Shown piece by piece: positions 1-10,004 of a stretch of 64,000 nt of DNA; the first letter of the stretch is position 1; each line of letters starts with the position of its first letter. The notes under the pieces are model-generated. The model was not told the origin of the DNA, ran no database searches, and saw nothing but the letters and a program-made list of their open reading frames with translations. The translations under genes and the position numbers were made by a program. The DNA is from Leptothrix discophora. Lineage in GTDB: Bacteria; Pseudomonadota; Gammaproteobacteria; Burkholderiales; Burkholderiaceae_C. The stretch is taken from NCBI RefSeq assembly GCF_030705305.1, contig NZ_JAUZEE010000013.1, positions 1-64,000 of the forward strand. The letters run 5' to 3'.

Positions 1-49
1 TCCAGGTGGGTGCCGATGCTTCACGACACTTGACCTTCAAGACGGTTGC

Positions 50-394
50 TCAGGCCAGCGGCGCCAGGCCGTGGCGGGCGCGGGCGCGGCTGCAGGCCTC
101 GTCGCCGCGCCCCAGCGGCGCGAGCAGGCCGAACTCGCGGCAGGGGCCGGGACGCCATTCATGGATGCCGCAGCTGGCCTGCACGCCGACCGTGCCGACC
201 AGCGCGGCGCAGCGCGGCCGGGCATGATCGGTGCCGCGCAGGCGGGCGATGTGCTCGGTCAGCTCGACCGCCAGCCCGTCGGGCACGCTGCCGCCGCGCG
301 ACTGCAGCTCGTCGCAGGCGAAGTCGACCCGGAAGCTGGCACAGCAGGCGCCGCAGCGCAGGCAGGGGTTCTCGTGGGCGGCGGTCGTGGTCAT
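50..394 (-). CDS. YkgJ/UPF0153-family cysteine-cluster protein
   Basis: A 114-residue protein with an N-terminal CxxCGxCC cluster (residues 11-17) and a later C-x10-C pair near residues 75-86 (CGIHEWRPGPC). This pattern is typical of the YkgJ family, described as zinc- or iron-chelating. The molecular function of the family is not established. The ATG at 394 follows a tandem-repeat gap that separates it from mshP, so it is probably not part of the pilus machine although it lies on the same strand directly downstream. Family assignment is confident from the cysteine spacing; the role is unknown. Confidence 0.8.
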   Translation of the reverse strand: MTTTAAHENPCLRCGACCASFRVDFACDELQSRGGSVPDGLAVELTEHIARLRGTDHARPRCAALVGTVGVQASCGIHEWRPGPCREFGLLAPLGRGDEACSRARARHGLAPLA

Positions 395-423
395 GGCACG
401 GGACGGGTGGGACAGGTCGTCAC

Positions 424-490
424 GATAGCGGCGTGGTGTCGCGGCGTGGTGATAGCGGCGTGGTGATAGCGGCGTGGGATCGCGGCGTGG
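424..490. repeat. Short intergenic tandem repeat, five 13-14 bp units
   Basis: Five consecutive copies of GATAGCGGCGTGG(T) with small changes, at 424-437, 438-450, 451-464, 465-477 and 478-490. The array fills the gap between the start of the YkgJ-like gene and the stop of mshP almost completely. It has no inverted-repeat symmetry that would suggest a terminator. Similar but unrelated short arrays occur at 42763-42822 and 46022-46075. Confidence 0.85.
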
Positions 491-491
491 T

Positions 492-953
492 TCAGCGGAC
501 GGCGGTCGTCTCGCGCTGGCGCTCGACGTAGCCCTGCTGCGTCGCCATGGCGGCGTCCGGACAGCTGGCGCTGCCGTTGCAGGCGGTCGCCTGGATGCGC
601 CAGACGGTCCGCACGCGCGGCACGCCGGGGCTGCTCTCGCCCTCGTTGTAGCTGCTGCGGCTGCAGGTGACGGTCACGCGCATGCCGGTGTCGGCGCCGA
701 GGTCCAGGGTCTGGCTGCTGCCGCCGGCACCGGTCGTGCAGCCGGTCCAGCTGCCCTTGAGGGCCTGGAACAGGCCCCACTCGACGCCCGCCCGTGCGGC
801 CAGGCCGGCCCGTGCGGCCAGCAGGCTCTGGCTGGCCGCGACCTGCTGGCCCACGCCGAGCCGGACCAGCGCGGCGGCCAGGCTGGCGAGCACCACCAGC
901 ACCACGATGGCGGCGATGGCGCCGAAGCCCCGATGCGACTGGCGGCACGTCAT
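492..953 (-). CDS. mshP: MSHA minor pseudopilin MshP-like (PilX/GspK type)
   Basis: A 153-residue protein with a short basic leader ending in Gly, then a hydrophobic helix (FGAIAAIVVLVVLASLAAAL) as in type IV prepilins. The usual Glu at mature position 5 is absent, which is the pattern of tip-type minor pilins (GspK, PilX, MshP). Four to six cysteines follow in a small globular part. The ATG at 953 overlaps the mshO stop by 4 bases, so it is translated with mshO. Inference: a minor subunit of the pilus tip or initiation complex. The assignment rests on the prepilin signature plus position at the end of the msh run. Confidence 0.8.
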   Translation of the reverse strand: MTCRQSHRGFGAIAAIVVLVVLASLAAALVRLGVGQQVAASQSLLAARAGLAARAGVEWGLFQALKGSWTGCTTGAGGSSQTLDLGADTGMRVTVTCSRSSYNEGESSPGVPRVRTVWRIQATACNGSASCPDAAMATQQGYVERQRETTAVR

Positions 954-1852
954 GGCGCGTTGGGCACGTGGGCCCCCATGCCGAGGTAGGCGCTCTCGCC
1001 GTTGCGCACGATCTCCAGCTCCATCCAGACGAAGCCGCTCTGCTGCGTCGCACCCTGGTTCGGGTCGTGCACGAAGTTGCAGGTCCGCACGCCGCTGGCG
1101 ACCACCACGCCGCCGCTGGCCGGGCAGCTGGTCGGCACGCTGGCGTTGTAGCCGTAGCCGCTCAGGCGCAGCAGCCGGCCGCGGCCGTTGCCTTGCGCGT
1201 CGAGCGTGCCGTCGGCGCCGACGCAGCTGTAGAAGACCGCCTGCTGCGCGGCCGGCACGAGGTAGTAGCGGCCACCGTCGTAGCCGGGCGAGACCTGCAG
1301 CGCGTCGATGCCCAGGCGCGCCACGCCGTAGGCGGCGGGCGGGGTCGAGACCGCGCTGACGCGGCTGCGGTCCAGGCCCTCGTAGACATCGTTGCCGTTC
1401 TGGTTGTTGATGACGATGGCATCGCCGACCTCGGCCGGCGTGCCACTGGTGCTCAGGGCGTCGAACACGGTGGTGGTCGTGCCGGTGTCGACCCAGGCGC
1501 TGCAGTTGGCGCCCGGCGTGCAGCCCACGCCGCTGTCGTTGACGGTGTCGGGGCCGGACCGGTAGCGGCCGCCGCCGCTGGCGGGCAGCAGCTCGAAGCA
1601 CTGGTTGCCCGGCGTGCGCACCGAGTTCGGCACCGCCCGGCGGACCTCGCGGACCAGCGTCGACAGCGCGATCTCGGCCTCGTCGTGCAATGCGGCGCGG
1701 TCGCGGGTGCGGATGTAGCCGTCGATGGCCGGGCGCAGGAAGACGGTCAGGGTCGCGGCCAGCACGCCGGCCACCACCATCACCACGATCATCTCGACCA
1801 GCGTGAAGCCGTGCGGGCGCGGCGCCGCGAGGGGTCGGATGGACCGGCTCAT
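950..1852 (-). CDS. mshO: MSHA minor pseudopilin MshO-like
   Basis: A 300-residue protein beginning with a class III prepilin signal: basic leader, Gly at residue 15, then FTLVEMIVVMVVAGVLAATL with Glu at mature position 5. Prepilin peptidase would cut after that Gly. The long globular domain has several cysteine pairs and a PulG-like fold is expected. It overlaps mshD upstream by 4 bases and mshP downstream by 4 bases, so mshD-mshO-mshP are translationally coupled. Size and position match MshO of the MSHA pilus systems of Vibrio and Shewanella. Exact subunit identity is inferred from order and length. Confidence 0.85.
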   Translation of the reverse strand: MSRSIRPLAAPRPHGFTLVEMIVVMVVAGVLAATLTVFLRPAIDGYIRTRDRAALHDEAEIALSTLVREVRRAVPNSVRTPGNQCFELLPASGGGRYRSGPDTVNDSGVGCTPGANCSAWVDTGTTTTVFDALSTSGTPAEVGDAIVINNQNGNDVYEGLDRSRVSAVSTPPAAYGVARLGIDALQVSPGYDGGRYYLVPAAQQAVFYSCVGADGTLDAQGNGRGRLLRLSGYGYNASVPTSCPASGGVVVASGVRTCNFVHDPNQGATQQSGFVWMELEIVRNGESAYLGMGAHVPNAP

Positions 1853-2337
1853 GAGGCGTAGTCCGTGCGCCAGGTGCGCAGCACCAGCGGCGCGCTGCCG
1901 CTGCGTGTCACGGTGACGGTGATGCGGCGGGCGGTGGTCACGCCGCCGATCGCCACCGCCTCGACCGAGACGCCGACCGAGTAGCCCGCCAGCGCGCCGA
2001 TCGGCGTGCCGTCGATGCCGCAGATGCGCCCGCTGGTGGCATAGCCGTCGTAGTCGCCGATGTCGTTCCAGGTGTCGCGCGCGCAGGCCGTGGCCGGCGC
2101 CGCATTCGCGGCCGCGGCATAGGGCTTGAGCACGATCTCCTCGATCAGCTCCTCGGCGATGGCCTGCATCTGGCGCTGCACCAGCGGGTCGGCCGAGCCG
2201 CGCGTGACGGTCGAATAGGCCAGCATCACGCCCGCCAGACCGACGCCGATGACGACCATCGCCAGCACCAGCTCGACCAGGGTCAGGCCGCGAGCTTGGC
2301 GACGGGCCGGCCGGCGGGCCTTACTGGACGCGACCAT
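1849..2337 (-). CDS. mshD: MSHA minor pseudopilin MshD-like
   Basis: A 162-residue prepilin-like protein. The leader is rich in Arg/Lys (MVASSKARRPARRQARG), followed by LTLVELVLAMVVIGVGLAGV with Glu at mature position 5 and Leu, not Phe, at +1. A TIVLKPYA-type stretch and two cysteines (about 86 and 106) fit the MshD family. The ATG at 2337 lies inside the end of the upstream GspH-type gene (16-base overlap), and the stop overlaps the mshO start. An upstream in-frame ATG at 2640 would bury the prepilin leader deep in the protein, so the start at 2337 is preferred. Confidence 0.82.
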   Translation of the reverse strand: MVASSKARRPARRQARGLTLVELVLAMVVIGVGLAGVMLAYSTVTRGSADPLVQRQMQAIAEELIEEIVLKPYAAAANAAPATACARDTWNDIGDYDGYATSGRICGIDGTPIGALAGYSVGVSVEAVAIGGVTTARRITVTVTRSGSAPLVLRTWRTDYAS

Positions 2338-2845
2338 GCAGGCCCTCCACCGTGATCGTGGCGACGTCGCCGGCGCTGAGCGTGTAGCTGCTGGTGGTCG
2401 TCGCGGTGGCGCTGCTGGCCACGCCGCCCGAGGGCAGGAAATAGAGCGTGCGCGAGGGGCTGGCGCTGATGCGCCAGCCGCGCGGGGCGGCCAGTGCCAG
2501 CGGCTGGCCATCCGGGCCGGGCAGGTCGACGCTGCAATCGGCCGCGCCGAAGCTGGCGGCGATGCGCAGGCGCAGCACCGGCGGGTTGGCGCTGTCGAAG
2601 CTGGCGCACACCACGCGCCGATGGCCCCGCGCCAGCGCACGGGCCTGCCGCAGCGTGGCGACCACGCCGTCGCGCCAGGCCTGTCCCTGCACCTGCGTCG
2701 ACGCCTGCCAGCGCGGCAGCGCGACGACCGCCATCACGCCGATCATCACCAGCACGGCGATCAGTTCGACCAGCGTGTAGCCGCGCCTCGCATGCGGCGC
2801 ACGCGCGGTCGTGCAGGGGCTGAGGGTCGGACGCAACGTGGCCAT
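2321..2845 (-). CDS. GspH/FimT-type pseudopilin (MshC-like)
   Basis: A 174-residue protein with a prepilin leader ending ...HARRG, then YTLVELIAVLVMIGVMAVVALPRW, including Glu at mature position 5. The C-terminal part (about residues 70-170) resembles GspH/FimT globular domains, with two cysteines. The ATG at 2845 is chosen because it gives a normal short leader; an earlier in-frame ATG at 2923 would run into the mshQ end. It overlaps mshD by 16 bases. In MSHA loci the gene at this place is mshC; family (GspH) is sure, the symbol less so. Confidence 0.78.
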   Translation of the reverse strand: MATLRPTLSPCTTARAPHARRGYTLVELIAVLVMIGVMAVVALPRWQASTQVQGQAWRDGVVATLRQARALARGHRRVVCASFDSANPPVLRLRIAASFGAADCSVDLPGPDGQPLALAAPRGWRISASPSRTLYFLPSGGVASSATATTTSSYTLSAGDVATITVEGLHGRVQ

Positions 2846-2909
2846 GGTGGGGGCGATCGTGCCTCGACCTGCCGGTCGGCCAAGGCCGGAAAAAACGGTC
2901 GTCGCGCCC

Positions 2910-5900
2910 TCAATCCACCTCACGCACCATCAGCGTCTGGCGCGACTCCGGGCTGTAGACGCCGAAGCTGGCGCGGGCCGAGGGGTCGCGGTCGAAGGCG
3001 GTGCTGCAGGCGCCGGTGCGCGAGCGCAGCCAGGGCAGGCCGGCGCCGGTGCTGCTGCCGATGGCGCCGAAGGCTCCGCCAGGGCCGGCCACGCAGCTCG
3101 CGTCGCTGGTGCTGTGGCCGAGGTTGATGGCGACGTCGACGGTGCCGGTGCCCTTGGGGCTGGGTGGCGCCAGGCGCAGCTTGCCGGTGCCGCCGCCGAG
3201 CGTGATCGACTGGACCGCTGCGGTCCAGTTCGTGTTGCCGCCGCGGTGGCTGCGTGGCGTGCCGCGGGCGACGGCCGCCAGCGGCAGCACGGTGCAGGTG
3301 TCGTCGCTGGCCGGCACCCAGCTGCGGCCGCTCCAGTATTCGAGCTGCAGCGCCAGGTCCAGCGCCTGGGTGTCGGTGCCGAAGGCGTTGGACAGGCGCA
3401 GCCGGCCGCTGCGCAGGGCCATGCCCGGGTCGCTGCCGACACCGCCGACCGGCGCGCTGCTGACGCCGTCGGCATCGCTGCCGCGCAGCACCACGCTGCG
3501 GGGGGCGGTCAGCTTGTCGGTGTAGGCATAGGCCGGCGCGCCGCTGCCGCTGAGGCTGGCGACGCCGGCGCGGAAGCTGCTCGCGGCGATCACGCCGTTG
3601 ACCAGGCCGCCGCCGCCCAGGCCGCCGACCTCGGACAGGCTCACGCGCTGAGCCAGCGTCGGCGTGGTCAGGCCGCTGCCGTCGTAGTTGCGGGTGACGG
3701 CACCGGCCGCGTTGAGCGCCTGCAGCGTCACCGCGAAGGGCTGGCCGGCATAGCTCCAGCTGCCGCAGGCCGGCGTGGCCGTCAGCGCCAGGCGCTTCGG
3801 GACGAAGCGGCCGATCGCGCCGGCCGTGCCGGTACTGCCCAGCGCGCCCAGGCCGCTGCCCAGGTAGTTGGACAGGGTCGCGGCCAGGTCGATGCGGCCG
3901 ACCTCGCTCCAGCTCAGGTTGGCGACGCTGGCCTCGCCGTTGGTGAAGCTGGCCGGGCCGGTGCTGAAGATGCCGTCGACCGCGCCGCTGCCGGTCGGCG
4001 CGGCGCGCGTGTGGCTGAGGGTGACGCTGGCCGGCGGCGATTCCTTGCCGAACGAGGGCATCACGCTGCCCAGCGCGTTGAGCGCGCGCAAGCGCACCGA
4101 GAAGGGTGCGCCAGCGGCGATCGGGCCGGCGGGCAGGTTGTCGATCGCCAGCACCGCCGGCACGGCGATGAAGGTGGTAGCGCCGCTCAGGCCGGCCGCT
4201 GCCAGCGCGTCGCCGGCCGGGCCGGTCAGGCCCAGCAGCAGCTCGACCTGGCCGGCGTCGGCGTAGCGCAGCGTGGTGGTCGCGATGCCCTGGGCGTCGA
4301 AGGCCAGGTTGACCGACGCGCCGCTGCCGTCGCAGGCGCTGCTGGCGCTGGCCGCCGCGTTCAGCGGCGTGCCGTTGACCAGCAGCGGCTGCGTGCCCCC
4401 GGACGGGTTGGCGTAGCGGCAGCGCGCGAGCAGCGGTCGCACCGTGTTGGCCAGCGCCGCGACGCAGACGTTGGCGTTGTCGGCCTTGCGCACGGCCCGC
4501 ACCGTCAATGGTGTGTCGATGCCGGCGACGTGGTCGCTGGCGTTGACCTGCAGGCCGACATCGGCCGAGGTCCAGGTGCAGGCGGGGCTGCCGAAGTTGC
4601 AGGTCGCGTTGTTGCTGGCGCTGGGCAGCACGGTCGAGACACCCAGCGTGGTGGCGCCGGCCACGGGCAGCTGCAGCGGCACGTCGACGCTGGACTGGCC
4701 GGCCGGGATGGTGAAGGTCTGCCCCTGGGGCCAGAGGGTCGCCGCATGCGTCGAGCTCAGCTGGCCGCTGGCGCCGGCGGTGCTGGGCATGCGGCAGGCG
4801 GCGTCCTCGCAGGCCACCACGGTGATGTTCTCGGGCGAGCAGGTCAGGCCGGTGCCGGTCGCGTGGCGCAGCTCGATGTGGTGCAGCGGCGGCGTGCAGG
4901 CATGGATCGGGACCAGGTCCAGCGCGATCTCTGCCACGCCCATCTCGTAGTTCGAGATGCGCAGCTCGTCGAACTGGCCGTTGGCCGAGTTGAAGGTGGT
5001 GTTCGACGGCGCCGCGCTGCTGCGGTTGTCGCCGACATAGAGCGAGGCCAGGCTCGCGTCCAGCTCGCCGTTGGTCCGGTTGCTGGCGACGGCCGACTGC
5101 ACACCGTTGATGTAGAGCCGGACGGTGCTCTGCGTGTTGTTGGTGCCGGGCAGCATGGCCCAGGTCGCGGCGATGTGGGTCCAGGTGCCGGCCGGGATGA
5201 GCATGACCGGGCTGGTCGCCGTCAGGGTCGTGCCGCTGCTGTCGCTGACGACGAACTGCAGCGTGCCGGTGGCCGTGCGCTGCAGGTGGAAGGGGCGGCC
5301 GGACGACGTTGTCGCGCTCATCAGCATGCCCGGCGTGCCGCTGGCCCAGGCCGTGTTCGACCGGAACCAGAACGACAGCGTGCCCCGGCTACCGATGGCG
5401 GTGTCGACGTCCAGCGAGGTGTCGACGGCGCTGATCGTCGTGCCCGTGTTCAGGGGGATGTCGGCCCGCCGGCAGAGACGGCCGTCGTCCTGGACGCTGG
5501 CCGAGCCCACGCGCAGGCCGTTGTTGCGGTTGCCGGACGAGTCCCGGACCTCGCCGATGGCGCCGCTCCAGGCGATGACCTCGTCGAAGCGGTACTCGGC
5601 CACCCGGGCCGGCTCGCCGCTGGGCCGGTACCAGCGGATGGCCGTGCCGTTGGCGTTGTAGCCGCTGTTGAAGGAGTACTGGGTGTGGTCGTTCGGATCG
5701 ACCTGCACGCCGATGGTCGCGTTCGAGCCCGAAGCGTTGGCATTGCCGTACTGGAACTTGAACTCGCCGTTCTCGAACAGGATGATCTGGAAGGTGTAGG
5801 GGGTGCTGGTGTTGTACTGGTGGACGTTGTTCCAGCTCACCACCACCTGGCGGTTGGGCGCGCTGCCCTTCTGTTCCCAGGTCACGCTGCCGCTGCGGCT

Positions 5901-6320
5901 GGGGTCCAGGTCAGCCCAGTAGGCCATGAGGACCCGGGTCGTGTCCGTCGCGGGACACCCGCCACCCAACGTGGCCGGCTTGCCGATCGGGAAGGTCGTG
6001 TTGTTGTAGGTGCGGTAGAAGCCGGTGTCGGCGCCGAACTGCAGGCCGCCATTGCTGAGCACGCGGACCGAGTTGTAGGCCGTGCCGGCGAAGGTGAACG
6101 TGAAGCCGTTGGTGAAGTTCAGCGTCGCGCGGTCGTCGTCACCGGGGTAGATGGAGCAGCCACCGCTCCAGCTGACCGGCTGCGAGGCGCTTTCCCACGC
6201 GTAGCTGTCGCTGCGGTAGCTGTAGGTGGCGGCCTGGGCGGTGCTGGCCAGGCAGAGCCCGGCCAGCAGCAGTCCCTGCAGGAGGAACGCGCTCAGGCGA
6301 TGTCGCCAGGCAGCCGCCAT
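2910..6320 (-). CDS. mshQ: MshQ-like large secreted pilus-associated protein
   Basis: A 1136-residue protein with a clear signal peptide (cleavage after ...LCLASTAQA, about residue 30). Residues about 50-190 look like a nidogen-type (NIDO) extracellular domain (SVRVLSNGGLQFG, YWADLDPSRSG, FQIILFENGEFKFQYG). Residues about 240-420 form a LamG/concanavalin-like domain (TLSFWFRSN, WTHIAATW, GQFDELRISNYE). The long C-terminal part, about 600-1136, matches the MshQ C-terminal domain (DUF6701) in its beta-rich, cysteine-containing style. Likely exported adhesin or tip-associated component of the MSHA pilus. In Vibrio/Shewanella mshQ follows mshP at the end of the operon; here it lies between the major pilin and the minor pilins. 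Confidence 0.8.
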   Translation of the reverse strand: MAAAWRHRLSAFLLQGLLLAGLCLASTAQAATYSYRSDSYAWESASQPVSWSGGCSIYPGDDDRATLNFTNGFTFTFAGTAYNSVRVLSNGGLQFGADTGFYRTYNNTTFPIGKPATLGGGCPATDTTRVLMAYWADLDPSRSGSVTWEQKGSAPNRQVVVSWNNVHQYNTSTPYTFQIILFENGEFKFQYGNANASGSNATIGVQVDPNDHTQYSFNSGYNANGTAIRWYRPSGEPARVAEYRFDEVIAWSGAIGEVRDSSGNRNNGLRVGSASVQDDGRLCRRADIPLNTGTTISAVDTSLDVDTAIGSRGTLSFWFRSNTAWASGTPGMLMSATTSSGRPFHLQRTATGTLQFVVSDSSGTTLTATSPVMLIPAGTWTHIAATWAMLPGTNNTQSTVRLYINGVQSAVASNRTNGELDASLASLYVGDNRSSAAPSNTTFNSANGQFDELRISNYEMGVAEIALDLVPIHACTPPLHHIELRHATGTGLTCSPENITVVACEDAACRMPSTAGASGQLSSTHAATLWPQGQTFTIPAGQSSVDVPLQLPVAGATTLGVSTVLPSASNNATCNFGSPACTWTSADVGLQVNASDHVAGIDTPLTVRAVRKADNANVCVAALANTVRPLLARCRYANPSGGTQPLLVNGTPLNAAASASSACDGSGASVNLAFDAQGIATTTLRYADAGQVELLLGLTGPAGDALAAAGLSGATTFIAVPAVLAIDNLPAGPIAAGAPFSVRLRALNALGSVMPSFGKESPPASVTLSHTRAAPTGSGAVDGIFSTGPASFTNGEASVANLSWSEVGRIDLAATLSNYLGSGLGALGSTGTAGAIGRFVPKRLALTATPACGSWSYAGQPFAVTLQALNAAGAVTRNYDGSGLTTPTLAQRVSLSEVGGLGGGGLVNGVIAASSFRAGVASLSGSGAPAYAYTDKLTAPRSVVLRGSDADGVSSAPVGGVGSDPGMALRSGRLRLSNAFGTDTQALDLALQLEYWSGRSWVPASDDTCTVLPLAAVARGTPRSHRGGNTNWTAAVQSITLGGGTGKLRLAPPSPKGTGTVDVAINLGHSTSDASCVAGPGGAFGAIGSSTGAGLPWLRSRTGACSTAFDRDPSARASFGVYSPESRQTLMVREVD

Positions 6321-6331
6321 CGCCGCACCGA

Positions 6332-6739
6332 TCAGTTGCCGGCGGCCACGCCGATGAAGGTCTGGCTGTAGGTCGTGGTGCCGACCGTCTTGCTGACCGA
6401 GCAGGTGGCGGTGGCGCCGTTGGTGGTGCCGATGTCGGCGCCGGCGGCGGACGCCGAATAGGCGGCGGGCAGGCCGCCCTGCATGAGGCCACCCACGTCG
6501 GCGCAGGCGTCGACCGTGGCGCACTTGCCGGCCGTGGCGACGTTGCCGGTCAGCGCGCAGCCGCTGTAGTTGAGGTTCATCGCCGCGCCCGCCGCACCGG
6601 CCACGCTGTCGATGGCGGCCTGCTCGGCATCCCCGCGCATGTCGATGAACTTCGGCAGCGCGGTGGCGGCCAGCACGCCGAGGATGACGATGACGACGAT
6701 CAGCTCGATCATCGTGAAGCCTTGTTGACGCAGTCGCAT
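6332..6739 (-). CDS. mshA: MSHA-type major pilin
   Basis: A 135-residue type IVa prepilin: seven-residue leader MRLRQQG, then FTMIELIVVIVILGVLAATALPKF with Phe+1 and Glu+5. The globular part has cysteine pairs (CALTG...KCATVDAC), typical of MshA/PilE-size major subunits. It has its own good ribosome-binding site (GGAGAG five bases before the ATG at 6739) and is preceded by a 220-base gap after mshG, so it may have its own promoter, as expected for a highly expressed subunit. It is the only full-size pilin gene in the locus; no separate mshB-like pilin is seen. Confidence 0.85.
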   Translation of the reverse strand: MRLRQQGFTMIELIVVIVILGVLAATALPKFIDMRGDAEQAAIDSVAGAAGAAMNLNYSGCALTGNVATAGKCATVDACADVGGLMQGGLPAAYSASAAGADIGTTNGATATCSVSKTVGTTTYSQTFIGVAAGN

Positions 6740-6959
6740 GGTGTTCTCTCCAGGGTCAGGTATGGGGTGGGGGCGTCCGTTCCGACGACTTCGCCGGGGC
6801 GGCTGGAACTGAGCAATCGGTTCGTCCATTTGTGTTTTCGGAGATTCTTCGACCGGCTTGAGCACCCCGATCGCGGGATGTGTCACGGACTGGCCTGCCA
6901 GTTCCTGCGCTGGCCGGTGTGGGGCATCCGTGGCGCATCCATGTCGCCTCAACAACGCA

Positions 6960-8246
6960 TCAATGCCGCATCGCCGTCCGGCCGAGGTCCCACACCGGCA
7001 GGAAGACGCCCAGCGCGAGCATCAGCACCAGCACGCCCAGCATCACGATCAGGATGGGCTCGATCTGCTGGCTCAGTGTCTTGAGCTCGTACTCGACCTC
7101 GCTGGCGTAGAAGCCGGCGACCTCGTCCATCAGCTCGTCGACCGCGCCGGTCTCCTCGCCGACCGCGATCATCTGCAGCACCACCGGCGTGAAGACGTCG
7201 GCCGCAGCGGCTGCGCGCAGGATCGAGTCGCCGCGTTCGACCGCGCCGCGCATGCCGTCCAGGCGCCGCGCGATGTGCTGGTTGTCGACCGTCTGCGCGA
7301 CCACACTGAGGGCCTGCTCGATCGGCACGCCGCTGCGCAGCGCCAGCGCGAAGCTGCGCGCGAAGCGCGCCAGCATGGCCTTGCGCACGATCTTGCCGGC
7401 CACCGGCACGTGCAGCAGCGCGGCGTCGATGCGCAGCCGGCCGTCCGGCGTGCGCCGCCAGGCCCGCAGCGCGAAGGCCCCGCCAGCGCCCAGCAGCGCC
7501 AGCGCCCAGCCCCAGTCGACCGTGAACTGCGAGGTCGCCATCAGGATGCGGGTGGGCAGCGGCAGGCTCGCGCCGGCCGAGGCGAAGACGCTGGCGAAGG
7601 CCGGGATCACCAGCAGGTTGATGACGCCCAGCGCCACCACCATCGCCGCGACCACGAAGGTCGGGTAACGCATGGCAGCCTTGACCTGCTGGCGCAGCGT
7701 GTTCTCGAACTCGAGGTGGTGGAACAGGCGCAGGAAGACCTCGTCGAGCCGGCCGGTCATCTCGCCCACCCGAACCAGCGCGACGAAGATCGGGTCGAAC
7801 ACGCGCGCATGGCGGGCCAGCGCCATCGACAGCGCGAGGCCCGATTCGAGGCTCTTGCGGACCTCCAGCAGCACGTCCTTGACGGCCGGGTTGACGGCCG
7901 ATTCCTGCAGCCCGGCGAGCGCCCGCAGGATCGGCACGCCCGAGCGCAGCAGCGTGTGCAGCTGGCGGCTGAACAGCATCAGGTCGACCGCGCGGACCTG
8001 GGGCGCGAACAGCGTCGCGAGCCGCATCGACCCGGGTCGGCCGTGCTCAGGCTTGCCGTTGGCCTTGTCGGCCTTCCTGTCGGTCTTCCTGTCCTGGGTG
8101 GCCGCGCCAGCGCCCTGTGCCCGGATGGTCAGCGGCGTGATGCCGCGCCCGCGCAGCAGGTCGGCCGCCTCGGACGCGCTGTTGGCGTCCAGCAGGCCGG
8201 AGCTGGCGCCGGCGGCGGCATGCCCGGTCCATGCGTATGACGGCAT
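6960..8246 (-). CDS. mshG: Inner-membrane platform protein MshG (GspF/PilC family)
   Basis: A 428-residue GspF-family protein: N-terminal soluble region with SGLLDANSASEAADLLRGRG (about residues 15-34), then two GspF domains with transmembrane segments near residues 195-225, 245-265 and 395-420. This protein recruits the assembly ATPase and extrudes pilin subunits. The ATG at 8246 has a strong Shine-Dalgarno (GAGGAGG, 5 bases upstream) and starts 10 bases after the mshE stop. The pairing E-G matches MSHA operons. Confidence 0.88.
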   Translation of the reverse strand: MPSYAWTGHAAAGASSGLLDANSASEAADLLRGRGITPLTIRAQGAGAATQDRKTDRKADKANGKPEHGRPGSMRLATLFAPQVRAVDLMLFSRQLHTLLRSGVPILRALAGLQESAVNPAVKDVLLEVRKSLESGLALSMALARHARVFDPIFVALVRVGEMTGRLDEVFLRLFHHLEFENTLRQQVKAAMRYPTFVVAAMVVALGVINLLVIPAFASVFASAGASLPLPTRILMATSQFTVDWGWALALLGAGGAFALRAWRRTPDGRLRIDAALLHVPVAGKIVRKAMLARFARSFALALRSGVPIEQALSVVAQTVDNQHIARRLDGMRGAVERGDSILRAAAAADVFTPVVLQMIAVGEETGAVDELMDEVAGFYASEVEYELKTLSQQIEPILIVMLGVLVLMLALGVFLPVWDLGRTAMRH

Positions 8247-8256
8247 CGCGGCCTCC

Positions 8257-9984
<1,728 letters not shown>

Positions 9985-10004
9985 GGTGCGGTTCCCGGTG
10001 GGCC

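Noticed and set aside
2811-6371. A 1186-codon open frame on the plus strand opposite mshQ
   Set aside because: Its product is low-complexity (Ala/Gly/Arg/Val/Gln) with no recognisable domain; it is the usual antisense shadow of a GC-rich gene, while the minus-strand frame has a signal peptide and clear domains.
6740-6959. A sigma-54 type promoter before the major pilin gene (AGCAA ... CGTCCA on the plus strand)
   Set aside because: The spacing between the GC and GG elements is one base too long and the -24 element is poor.
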